Below the pieces are notes generated by a model. That model did not search any database. It had not been told where the DNA came from and saw only the letters and a list, made by a program, of their open reading frames with translations. This document shows, piece after piece, positions 54,205 through 61,842 of a stretch of DNA of 64,000 nt. The first letter of the stretch is position 1. Every line of letters starts with the position of its first letter. The position numbers and the translations under genes are program-made. The DNA comes from Pararhizobium_B sp963838155 (lineage in GTDB: Bacteria > Pseudomonadota > Alphaproteobacteria > Rhizobiales > Rhizobiaceae). The stretch spans positions 43,777 through 107,776 of the forward strand of contig CAWIQE010000006.1 in assembly GCA_963838155.1 (NCBI GenBank). Direction: 5' to 3'.

Positions 54205-55427
54205 ACGCAGGGGATCAGGCCCTCCGAGGGAAGTACGGTTCCATCAGATCCGCCGGGCCTGAGAATCTCGACGCGGCAGGCATGGTGGACGTGATCCAGG
54301 ATGTCGCCTGCAAGATAGTCGCCCGATCTTTGTCCCATCCATAGTTCGAGGCCGTACGTCCCCGGCAGCAAATGCAATCGATCGATCGTGACGGCCACCC
54401 GGTTCCGGCCCGCCCGCAGCCGGCAGGTCTTGCCCAGCAGCGCCGTGTCCGCATTGACTAGCTTGAGGCCCGAGAGGCTATTAATAGCCACGGCAAGACT
54501 GTCTACGTCGATGTCTTCTTCAGCCTCGATGTCGAGCGTGAAACGGGACGGCCCGTCCGTGCAGATCTGACCCGACGAAGAGACGTCGCCGCTGTCGATG
54601 GAAACACCGAGGAAGCGGGCATTGCCGTTGCCGGTCCGTGGTGCCGTCGAAACATCAATTCCATTTCTCGATCCGGCGAAGTCGCCCGCCGAGGCCAGAT
54701 AGCTGGCCACGACCTCTCGCGTTTCGCCTAAGGCCTTCACCGCTCCGGATTCGAGCCAAAGGCAGCGTGAGCACAGCCTATTGACCGTATCCATGTTGTG
54801 GCTCACGAGTAGCACCGTTCTTCCCCCCTTCGTGACGAGGCTTTCGATCTTGGACAGGGACTTGCGTTGGAAGCGCGAGTCCCCGACCGACAGGACCTCG
54901 TCGAGAATGAGAATGTCCGGATCAAGATGGACGGCCACCGCGAAGGCCAGGCGAACGAACATGCCACTCGAATAGCGCTTTACAGGTACACCGAGAAAGC
55001 GCTCTATCTCGGCGAAGGCGACGATTTCATCGAAGCGCCTGTCCAGCTCCGCCCTCGACATGCCGAGAATGGCTCCGCTGAGGTAGATATTGTCCCGTCC
55101 GGTAAGATCCCCGTGAAAGCCGGCGCCAACCTCGAGCAACGCGCCTACGCGGCCGCGGATGCGAACTTCTCCCGTCGACGGATCCGTAATGCGCGAGAGG
55201 ATCTTGAGGAGAGTCGACTTCCCCGATCCGTTAAGGCCGATGAGGCCGACGACTTCGCCCGCCTCGATCGACAGCGACACGCCGCGAAGTGCCCAGAATT
55301 GCTCACCCTTGGCCTCGGACGCTTCGCCCCGGCGAAGCCACGCTCCGACACTCTCGCGCAGCGATGTCGGTCGAGGGTGCAGATCGTACCGCTTGGATAG
55401 GTTCTTGATCTCGATCGCTGTATTCAT
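54180..55427 (-). CDS. wzt: Polysaccharide ABC exporter ATPase with C-terminal carbohydrate-binding domain (Wzt-like)
   Basis: 415 residues. The ATPase part (about 1-245) has Walker A GLNGSGKST, signature RYSSGMFVRLAFAVA, Walker B DILILDEVLSVGD and VSHNMD. The remaining 170 residues form a beta-rich domain (PSRFTLDIEAEEDIDVDSLA; LPGTYGLELWMGQRSGDYLA), as in Wzt proteins that recognise the capped end of O-antigen before export. Works with the permease encoded directly upstream on the same strand, 14 bp apart. Confidence 0.87.
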   Translation of the reverse strand: MNTAIEIKNLSKRYDLHPRPTSLRESVGAWLRRGEASEAKGEQFWALRGVSLSIEAGEVVGLIGLNGSGKSTLLKILSRITDPSTGEVRIRGRVGALLEVGAGFHGDLTGRDNIYLSGAILGMSRAELDRRFDEIVAFAEIERFLGVPVKRYSSGMFVRLAFAVAVHLDPDILILDEVLSVGDSRFQRKSLSKIESLVTKGGRTVLLVSHNMDTVNRLCSRCLWLESGAVKALGETREVVASYLASAGDFAGSRNGIDVSTAPRTGNGNARFLGVSIDSGDVSSSGQICTDGPSRFTLDIEAEEDIDVDSLAVAINSLSGLKLVNADTALLGKTCRLRAGRNRVAVTIDRLHLLPGTYGLELWMGQRSGDYLAGDILDHVHHACRVEILRPGGSDGTVLPSEGLIPCVYDFEVEA

Positions 55428-55441
55428 GCCATCCGTCCCGG

Positions 55442-56275
55442 TCAGGCCAAATCGACCGCAGTGCGGGATGCCCGCTCGAAGGCGAGAAGCCCCGCCAAGA
55501 ACAGGCCCAGACTGATCACTACCGACATGACCCACTGAATTGCCGTGACCCCTGGCGTATCGAGTGCGAGCCACCTCATGCTCTCGATGATCACGGCAAG
55601 CGGATTGATCCAGAGGAGCCAGCGAAGGTGAGCCGGCAGGCTGGACAACGGCACGAAAACCAGGGAGGCGAACATGGTGACCAGGAGCACGTATTGCATG
55701 GCATGGACGAGATCACGATAGCGTGCCGCAAGTGATGCCACGCAAAGACCTGCGCCCAGCGTGAAAACGACGAGTTCAATGAACAGGAGGGGAATGAGGA
55801 CGATCCGCCAGGAGTACGGTGTCCATGCACCGCCGACGTGGTAGCCGGCCAGGACGATCAGGAAGAGGCCCGTCTGGATGGCCAGCGCGACCAGGTTCGA
55901 CAGACCCAACGCCAACGGAACCGTACTGCGAGGAAAATAGACCTTCTGGAATAGGTCGGCATTGTTGACGAAGGTGGCCCCGACCGAGCCGAAGGTCTGG
56001 GAAAAATAAAACCAGGGCGCGAGGCTGCAGAGATTGAAGAGGAATGGCGGGACCCCTTCCGTCGAGACACCGGCACCGCCGTTTATGGCGACCGACAGGA
56101 CCACTGACATCACGATCGGCTGGATTGCGAACCAAAGCGGACCGAGCATCGTCTGGGCATATTTGGTGACGAGGTCGCGGCGCACGAGCAGCACGATAAG
56201 ATCCCGCGATTGCCACAGCTCGCGCCAGTCGATCCAATCCCATCCTGCACGGACTCTAATGCGCGTTTCTCTCAC
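55442..56275 (-). CDS. wzm: Polysaccharide ABC exporter permease (Wzm-like)
   Basis: 277 residues, ABC2-type membrane protein with six helices. DLIVLLVRRDLVTKYAQTML at the cytoplasmic N-terminus is the gate helix signature and LGPLWFAIQPIVMSVVLSV follows. PLSSLPAHLRWLLWINPLAV is the late conserved loop. It exports the polysaccharide built by this island. Its start overlaps the stop of a short unknown gene by 4 bp. Confidence 0.87.
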   Translation of the reverse strand: MRETRIRVRAGWDWIDWRELWQSRDLIVLLVRRDLVTKYAQTMLGPLWFAIQPIVMSVVLSVAINGGAGVSTEGVPPFLFNLCSLAPWFYFSQTFGSVGATFVNNADLFQKVYFPRSTVPLALGLSNLVALAIQTGLFLIVLAGYHVGGAWTPYSWRIVLIPLLFIELVVFTLGAGLCVASLAARYRDLVHAMQYVLLVTMFASLVFVPLSSLPAHLRWLLWINPLAVIIESMRWLALDTPGVTAIQWVMSVVISLGLFLAGLLAFERASRTAVDLA

Positions 56276-56598
56276 GCCCGAGCCGCCTCGCGGCGCGGCA
56301 TCCGGTCAAGCTCGGCGCGGCAACCCTGATACGCCAACGGCACAGCCTGTCCGGTCAGCTCAAGCACGTCCGCTGTTGCTGGCTTCCATTCGCCCTTAGG
56401 AACGTACATGTTACCGCTGTCCGTGTTCGGGAGTGCGTGGAAATCCTTGAACTCTTTATTCCAAAACAGAGTCCCGATTTTTCCCATGAATGTCGGACAG
56501 GGTGCCCGCGCCACCCGACGTTGGCAATCTTCATAGGTCGTGCGTCCTAGCTTAACCGCAAGCGACAATGGCCTTCTCACCTGAACGACCTCGTTCAT
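56272..56598 (-). CDS. Hypothetical protein (108 aa) at the head of the exporter operon
   Basis: Reads MNEVVQVRRPLSLAVKLGRT, then YEDCQRRVARAPCPTFMGK and IGTLFWNKEFKDFHALPNTD. Not recognised with confidence; the composition (W/F-rich, single domain) is phage- or plasmid-like. Its stop overlaps the exporter permease ATG. Start chosen at ATG 56598; the upstream in-frame TTG is weaker. It may be a relic fused to the operon by the same event that brought the IS110 piece. Confidence 0.45.
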   Translation of the reverse strand: MNEVVQVRRPLSLAVKLGRTTYEDCQRRVARAPCPTFMGKIGTLFWNKEFKDFHALPNTDSGNMYVPKGEWKPATADVLELTGQAVPLAYQGCRAELDRMPRREAARA

Positions 56599-56772
56599 AA
56601 CCGAGTGCTGGTGCCCCAAGGCGGCGTTTCATCCGGTAGGCGCAGCAATTGCGCTCAACGCCCCCCGGCATGGATCCCGCCGGCTCCTGATCAGGGCCAC
56701 GGAGCACACCGCTATTTGTCTTATACCCCGCGAACTCTAGGAATTCTATGGCGCGCGGATCTCAATCTCGTG

Positions 56773-57007
56773 GTCAGCGCTCGGCCTTCTTGCAGGACAT
56801 GCGGGCGCGAGGGCAGGGGACGAAGAAGCGCCGCTGGTCACTTGCCTCGTATTCCCGCTCGAACGGCGCGACACCAGTCCCCGAGACCCTGACGCCGGGG
56901 TCTGATTTTGCCTTGCCCCGAAAGACAAGCTTGCCAGCCTCATCAACAACACAGATCGCAGTTTCCCTTTGCGATACATCCAGTCCGACATACTGCTTCA
57001 TCACCAT
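56773..57007 (-). mobile_element. IS110-family transposase remnant (N-terminal part)
   Basis: From ATG 57007, after GGAGGAGA, the frame gives MKQYVGLDVSQRETAICVVD and EAGKLVFRGKAKSDPG, the RuvC-like DEDD start of IS110 transposases (GLDVS with the first catalytic Asp). Homology ends near residue 38 (about 56890); the rest of the frame is unrelated. It complements the middle fragment at 48951-49325 and lies in the opposite orientation. Confidence 0.75.
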
Positions 57008-57106
57008 TCTCCTCCATGGATCATCCGTCCCACATTTATTTGTCCGGGTGACCTGCACCAGAGGGATCGACCAGCAATTACGCACCGTATTGAACCGGGA
57101 CACCGG

Positions 57107-57170
57107 ATCGGCGTGGAAAAGGTTTTGGACGCCGATTACCCCGAAAACGGGGTCCTTATTCCACGCCGAT
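57107..57170. repeat. Nested inverted repeat
   Basis: Outer arms ATCGGCGTGGAA (57107-57118) and TTCCACGCCGAT (57159-57170), a perfect 12-bp inverted repeat. Inside is a second perfect hairpin, ACCCCG-AAAA-CGGGGT (57138-57153). The ACGCCGAT core also occurs at 57129-57136. It resembles the end or regulatory region of a rhizobial insertion sequence and lies where the recombinase remnant is cut. Confidence 0.7.
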
Positions 57171-57179
57171 CAACATCCT

Positions 57180-57345
57180 TGATGGTCGCGAACGCATCCA
57201 ACTCGAGCATTTGCTTCCAGCGGAATGCGCGGGCCAGTGCCTTGACCAGTGTGTTATCGGCCTGCCGCTGCGACGGCGCTCCCGGCGGCGGTTGCATTTC
57301 CTTTCGCCCGCCACGCTTCACGACGCGGAACGGGACATGCAGCAT
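57180..57345 (-). pseudogene. Site-specific recombinase C-terminal remnant
   Basis: The minus frame from 57345 gives FRVVKRGGRKEMQPPPGA, then DNTLVKALARAFRWKQMLEL and DAFATI, the DNA-binding tail shared by large serine-recombinase-associated proteins (VxRRGGRK; LxKALARAxRW). It is cut at about 57180, where the nested repeat begins, removing the final helix-turn-helix and stop. The catalytic domain is absent. Confidence 0.6.
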
Positions 57346-57376
57346 AGTCGGAAGGCAGACCCGCGCCTGCGGGCTT

Positions 57377-57568
57377 CTATTTGAACAGTTTCCGGATCAG
57401 CGACCACAGCGAGACCGTCGTGCGGTTATACACCCTGTTGTAAGCGGCCTTCTTCGGGTTCGTGATCCAGCCGTATCCCTTCGGTGCCTTCACGCCCGTA
57501 GCGTTTCGCACTGCCCTTTTCCGCGACGTGCGGGCGCGAAGGCCGCGCTTGAGCGATGGGGTTCGCAT
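57377..57568 (-). CDS. Small basic phage/plasmid-type protein (63 aa)
   Basis: MRTPSLKRGLRARTSRKRAV followed by GYGWITNPKKAAYNRVYNRT and a W/L/K-rich end. The GxGWxxNPKKAxYNxVYNxTT motif is shared with small proteins often found in prophages and mobile regions; function unknown. The frame is complete with a plausible start. Confidence 0.55.
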   Translation of the reverse strand: MRTPSLKRGLRARTSRKRAVRNATGVKAPKGYGWITNPKKAAYNRVYNRTTVSLWSLIRKLFK

Positions 57569-57698
57569 TCGTTAAATCTTGTCGCATAGAATCAATCCCC
57601 ATCCCTAATTGGAGGGGAAAATGACGCCACGATCGCGAGAGCGTCAATATTTCGGCCAGCCTCGCGCCGCGCCCGTCGCCGTCACCGCTTCCGGTTGA

Positions 57699-58229
57699 TC
57701 AATTCTTTTGCGGCATCCCGCTTCCGGGAACCACGGTCATCACCAGAATGGGAACCTTGTCGTTCGGCCCGAACGGCTCCGGTATCTTGTGCTTGATCGG
57801 CTTCAGCGTTTTGAGGTAGCTGGCGATTGCATTGGCATCCGCCTTCGTCAGGTGAGCGAAATCCCTCCATGGCATTATGGGGGCCAGTTGCCTCCCCTCG
57901 GGATCCTTGCCCTGCGTGAAGGCGGTGATGATCTGCTTCTTCGTCCATTTGCCGATGCCGGTTTCCTTGTCCGGCGTCAGATTCGGCGGGACAAAGGTTC
58001 CGAGGCCCGGCAATTGAAACCCGACGTCGCTCCCAGCGAGATAGCGGGCCATATCCGGCTTGCCGACCAATGCGCCAGGCGTATGGCAATCGGTGCAACC
58101 GATGATCGTCACGAGATACCTGCCGCGCTCGATCTGTTTGCTAGTGGCCTGCGCAGACGATGCGAAGGCGCTTGCGGCCAGAGCCGAAGCGACAAAACCG
58201 ATTTGGATGCCTGTAGTGAACGTCCGCAT
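57699..58229 (-). CDS. Periplasmic cytochrome c family protein
   Basis: 176 residues with a signal peptide (FVASALAASAFASSAQA, cleaved near residue 30) and one haem c site, CTDCH, near residue 46 (RGRYLVTIIGCTDCHTPGAL). The axial Met is probably in the late HLTKADANAIASYLKTL region or MPWRDF segment. It resembles the soluble cytochromes that take electrons from periplasmic dehydrogenases. GGGAGGGGAAT precedes ATG 58229. No dehydrogenase gene is adjacent, so its partner is unknown. Confidence 0.85.
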   Translation of the reverse strand: MRTFTTGIQIGFVASALAASAFASSAQATSKQIERGRYLVTIIGCTDCHTPGALVGKPDMARYLAGSDVGFQLPGLGTFVPPNLTPDKETGIGKWTKKQIITAFTQGKDPEGRQLAPIMPWRDFAHLTKADANAIASYLKTLKPIKHKIPEPFGPNDKVPILVMTVVPGSGMPQKN

Positions 58230-58422
58230 ATTCCCCTCCCGCAGTCCGCCCCGAACGGACAAAGAGCCGCATTTTGACCTGTCGAAGTTACTTCAACCTC
58301 GAGATTTGACAACGGTCATCGGCGCCCGGGCGGAGGCGAATTGTCGCGGTCGCGCCAGCCGTTCAGTCGGTCGCCGGTATGCGAGACGCAGGAAGACCCC
58401 GACTCCGGCGGCCGGCGAAGCC

Positions 58423-58614
58423 ATGCCGAAAGCCGTCCGTTCGACGATCCTGAAGGCCCAAGATCGTCTGTGCGAGGTCCGCGAACTCGTCGAACTCATC
58501 TTAATGGCCTGCGACAGAGATCTCGGACCCATTGCCAGGGCGGCTCTCGATGCCGCCGGCAAGATGAAGCAGGTCCGCGACATGCTGGACGAGGCGGAGG
58601 AGACAGCGCAATGA
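58423..58614 (+). CDS. Small hypothetical protein (63 aa)
   Basis: All-helical and acidic: MPKAVRSTILKAQDRLCEVR, then ELVELILMACDRDLGPIARA and DMLDEAEETAQ. Its stop overlaps the start of the next small gene (ATGA). Not a known family to me, but it has the composition of a real cytoplasmic helical protein. First of three overlapping small genes. Confidence 0.55.
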   Translation: MPKAVRSTILKAQDRLCEVRELVELILMACDRDLGPIARAALDAAGKMKQVRDMLDEAEETAQ

Positions 58615-58895
58615 ACCAGCAGATGCCGACAGAATTTCCGCGTCCCTTCATGTTGACGTCTGGCATGGAAAGCCAGATCGCCAACCTCGACGGCATCTTT
58701 GTCACCTTGGCGCACTTCGCTCAAGAAATGGGAGAGCGCGACGAAGCTACCATTATTGCCACGCTCTGCAATTTCGGTTTTAGCGAGTGCCGCCGGCTGG
58801 GGGAGGTTCATCGTGAGCTTTTCCAGCTCCTGCATCCAGATCGAGAGCACGTCGAAAGGGAAGGCAGACCGGCAGACCGGGACGCCATATCATGA
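58611..58895 (+). CDS. Small hypothetical protein (94 aa)
   Basis: MNQQMPTEFPRPFMLTSGME, then IANLDGIFVTLAHFAQEMGE and FGFSECRRLGEVHRELFQLL. Helical, no motif known. Overlaps both neighbours by 4 bp, which strongly supports co-translation. The charged tail (DREHVEREGRPADRD) is probably flexible. Confidence 0.55.
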   Translation: MNQQMPTEFPRPFMLTSGMESQIANLDGIFVTLAHFAQEMGERDEATIIATLCNFGFSECRRLGEVHRELFQLLHPDREHVEREGRPADRDAIS

Positions 58896-58993
58896 CGCTC
58901 CTCCGCGTCCAGTTCGCCCGCCTCATCCTGCGCATCGGCCGGTTGTTCGCCGAGACCGTCGCGCCGGAGTTGCGGGACGAGGGCAGGCTGTAG
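58892..58993 (+). CDS. Very small protein (33 aa), third of the cassette
   Basis: ATG at 58892 overlaps the previous stop. The product MTLLRVQFARLILRIGRLFA, ETVAPELRDEGRL is an amphipathic or short membrane-active helix with a charged tail. The gene is too short for a family call. Position between coupled small genes and a strong terminator (59032) argues that it is translated. Confidence 0.45.
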   Translation: MTLLRVQFARLILRIGRLFAETVAPELRDEGRL

Positions 58994-59031
58994 CGCCCGC
59001 GGGAATGAGTGCAGAACTTTGCACACTTTCG

Positions 59032-59060
59032 GCCCGGCTGCTTCGGTGGCCGGGCTTTTT
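59032..59060 (+). terminator. Intrinsic terminator after the small-gene cassette
   Basis: Stem GCCCGGC (59032-59038) and GCCGGGC (59049-59055) with a 10-base loop, followed directly by five T residues. It lies 38 bp past the stop of the 33-aa frame. Confidence 0.85.
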
Positions 59061-59403
59061 CGTTCCCCTACGACGGCAAAGCAACCTCTTTTTGAGGTAT
59101 GTCATCGGTTGTGACATTCCCGAAAACCGGATGGAACTCATTGAATTTATTGGCGATGTGGCGGAGGACAGGGGACCCGGATCGAACCTTCTCTTGTGGA
59201 TGCCTCTCTGTTTGCAAGGATTTCCTGATCGTCCGGCAATGGCCTGCAAACTCGTCGTTGGCGGCATGAACCCCCATCCACCCGTTCGACTCGAGCGGCA
59301 TGTCTCGAACGCGATCGTGACAATGCGTCGCCAGATCACGCGCTGCTCGCAGCCCGCTCCGATGTCGCTGCCGCACAAGAACCGACGTCCATCCTCAATC
59401 CGT
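59061..59403. other. Intergenic region downstream of the amidase gene, no recognised feature
   Basis: About 340 bp between the terminator and the amidase stop. Frames on both strands are short and unfamiliar. No terminator for the amidase operon was found by eye. Confidence 0.3.
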
Positions 59404-60804
59404 TTAATTACCCAGTAAGATCAGGCTGTGCACCCCATTGCCCAGCTCCCGTCCCACGAGCTTTTCCAAGGCCAGAGCGACGCCAAGTAGGCCGGCGTCG
59501 CCGCCGTTTGGTCCCAGCACCTGAAGTCCGACGGGAAGCGAGCCGGACATCGGGCTTATGGGCAGGCTGACGCCGCAGAGGCCGAGAACGTTTGCCGGCT
59601 GGGTATTCTGATTGATGATCTGCGTCAGCCGCAATGCTTCGGACGGATCGGAAACGGCCTCGAGCGCCGGTGAGGTTATCGGGATCGTTGGCATGACCCA
59701 GCCATCCAGGTCGGCGAATCTGGTTGCCGCTTCCAAGGCAAGGCTCCTGTGGCGGCGGAGCGCGTCGAGGTAGTCCAGGGCGCTGAGGTCAATGGCGAAC
59801 GCGGCGCGCTCGGCCACGGCCGGGTCCATGTCTGCACGACGGTCCTGGAACCTCCGCCTGCCGAGGGAAGCCATCAACTCACCGGTTATCAGAGGGGGCA
59901 TGACTTCGCTGCGCTCCCGCGCCTCCGGAATATCGATCTCGACGATTTCGACACCCGCTTCGCCAAGCAGGGCGAAGGCGGCCTCGATCGATTGCGCGAC
60001 GGCTCCGTCGAGGTTGTCGAAGAAGTAGGTAGCAGGTCGGCCGAGCCTCAGGTGGCCGGGGTGGCGCTCCAGGAATTTCTCGCCGGTGAGCGCTTCGAAG
60101 AAGATCGCCGCGTCCGCGGCCGTTCGGCAAAGCGGTCCGATGCTGTCAAGCGTCGGGCTGAGCGGGAAGACCCCGTCGGTCGGAAACGTACCGACTGTGG
60201 TTTTCAGGCCGAAGACGCCAGTGAAGGCGGCGGGTATGCGGATCGAGCCGCCCGTGTCCGATCCGATGGCGAGCGCCGCCAGACCAGCGGCGACCGCCAC
60301 CGCCGAACCGCTCGACGATCCCCCTGGTAAACGATGTACCGCACCGTCCGTTGGATTCCACGGCGTCCCGCGGACGGAGTTGACGCCGGTTGCGCCGAGG
60401 GCGAACTCCACGGTCTTCGTCTTGCCGAGGATGACGCAACCGGCACGCTTCAGCGACTTGACGAAGCTCCCCTCTGGACCGATCAGGTCCGAGACGTCGA
60501 TGTTGGAGCCGGCGCGGGTCGGCATGCCGTCGACCGCAAAGAGATCCTTGATGGCGATCGGAACGCCCATCAGCGGACCAAGGTCGGTCCCTGCCCGCAG
60601 CATTTCGTCCATCGCCCGGGCCGTCTGCTGGGCCGCTTCGGTTGCGACATGCTCGAACGCGCCGAGCTTGCCGTCCAGCGATTCAATGCGATCGAGACAG
60701 GCCCGCGTCGCCGCCTCTGCCGTAATTTCCCGCTGTCGAAGCCTCGATCCATAACCGGCGAGACCGGCTTCGTCGACAGGCGGGCAGGGCAGGGTCGGGG
60801 TCAT
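59404..60804 (-). CDS. Amidase-signature family hydrolase (GatA/AtzF-like)
   Basis: 466 residues. The Ser-cisSer-Lys triad is visible: Lys86 in VPIAIKDLFAVDGMPT, cis-Ser163 in LPGGSSSGSA and nucleophile Ser187 in GSDTGGSIRIPAAF, with the 24-residue spacing between the serines typical of the family. It hydrolyses an amide to acid and ammonia. Length fits small-molecule amidases; there is no signal peptide. Its start overlaps the stop of the LysR gene by 4 bp, so the regulator and enzyme form one operon, divergent from the PLP enzyme. Confidence 0.86.
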   Translation of the reverse strand: MTPTLPCPPVDEAGLAGYGSRLRQREITAEAATRACLDRIESLDGKLGAFEHVATEAAQQTARAMDEMLRAGTDLGPLMGVPIAIKDLFAVDGMPTRAGSNIDVSDLIGPEGSFVKSLKRAGCVILGKTKTVEFALGATGVNSVRGTPWNPTDGAVHRLPGGSSSGSAVAVAAGLAALAIGSDTGGSIRIPAAFTGVFGLKTTVGTFPTDGVFPLSPTLDSIGPLCRTAADAAIFFEALTGEKFLERHPGHLRLGRPATYFFDNLDGAVAQSIEAAFALLGEAGVEIVEIDIPEARERSEVMPPLITGELMASLGRRRFQDRRADMDPAVAERAAFAIDLSALDYLDALRRHRSLALEAATRFADLDGWVMPTIPITSPALEAVSDPSEALRLTQIINQNTQPANVLGLCGVSLPISPMSGSLPVGLQVLGPNGGDAGLLGVALALEKLVGRELGNGVHSLILLGN

Positions 60805-61733
60805 CTTGGGGCCTCGTGAGTTGCTGGTCGTTGCTGGTTCGCCGCCAAGGTCTGGATGACGGTCCAGACATCCTGCTCGGCCGGCGATTTGCTGCCTGAC
60901 AGGCGGGTCGCGCCGATCCGCAGCCGCGCTTGGCCGAAGAGATGGCTGAGTTCCGTCAGGTTACCGTAGCCGATCTCCTTGGCGGCGAGCGATTGCGGAA
61001 CCCATGCCACACCCACCCCGGCGAGCGCCAGCTGGAGGGCTGCGAGCGTCAGGGCGCTTTCCGCTTTCTCCTTCAGGAAGAGCTGGTCGCGCAACCTCGG
61101 TAGTATCTCTCGTCGCATCACTTCACCAAGAAAGACGTCCGGCGGATAGATGATGACCGGGACTTCGCCGCTTCTGTATTGTGCGTTCAGCTCGCCGAGG
61201 CCAGCGCTGGCGAAGACGGGCACGAAGAGCTCCTCGCCGAAATCGATCTGCTCCAGGAATTCGCCGCCGATCGGCAGGTCCTCGTCGGGCGAGCGATAGG
61301 TGAGCGTGAGGTCGGCCTGTTTCGTCACGAGGAGGGTAAAGCATTCGCTCCGGTTGGCGGATCTGAGCCGGATCTGCGTATCGAGGTCCGACGCCAGTTC
61401 CTTTATGAGAGATGGAGCGACGGAGGTGGTGATCGCGTGCTGGCTTGCGATGACGACCCTGTTCTTAACTTGGCGATCCTGCTGGCGCAGCGCGTAGAGC
61501 AGGTCGCGCAGGCCTGCGGCGAGCTGTTCGAGCTTTTGCTGCTGTTCGACGACTGGCCCCCGCAGCTGCGCCGGCTTGTGGGTACGGTCAATCAGCTCGA
61601 CGCCGATATAGTCCTCAATCGACTTTATCCTGCGCGAGAAAGCCGGTTGCGTCAGAAAGCGTTGCTCCGCGGCGCGGTTCAGCGACCCGGCGCGCAGGAC
61701 GGCGATGATGTCTTCGATCCACTCAAGGCGCAT
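60801..61733 (-). CDS. LysR-family transcriptional regulator
   Basis: 310 residues. N-terminal helix-turn-helix: IIAVLRAGSLNRAAEQRFLT, QPAFSRRIKSIEDYIG. The inducer domain follows with VVIASQHAITTSVAPSLIKE. It differs from the GcvA-like LysR at 4871 in its HTH and is closer to the hydrogen-peroxide/aromatic-type regulators. Divergent from the PLP lyase gene with a 109-bp gap, so it probably controls both arms. Confidence 0.87.
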   Translation of the reverse strand: MRLEWIEDIIAVLRAGSLNRAAEQRFLTQPAFSRRIKSIEDYIGVELIDRTHKPAQLRGPVVEQQQKLEQLAAGLRDLLYALRQQDRQVKNRVVIASQHAITTSVAPSLIKELASDLDTQIRLRSANRSECFTLLVTKQADLTLTYRSPDEDLPIGGEFLEQIDFGEELFVPVFASAGLGELNAQYRSGEVPVIIYPPDVFLGEVMRREILPRLRDQLFLKEKAESALTLAALQLALAGVGVAWVPQSLAAKEIGYGNLTELSHLFGQARLRIGATRLSGSKSPAEQDVWTVIQTLAANQQRPATHEAPR

Positions 61734-61842
61734 GCGTCACCATAAAATGCAGAAAACGCATATTGTGCCCGGAATTTTGCATTTGCAATCGCAATTTTCC
61801 CGTACATCATGGCAATCACGCATTTAACTGATGGAGGAAGGC
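61734..61842. promoter_or_regulatory. Divergent promoter region of LysR and PLP lyase genes
   Basis: 109 bp, clearly AT-richer than its surroundings (61740-61815). It contains an imperfect dyad of the T-N11-A kind around ATGCAGAAAACGCAT (61746-61760) and a second TTGCATTTGCAA (61777-61788), plausible LysR operator sites. The latter is close to a palindrome. Confidence 0.5.
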
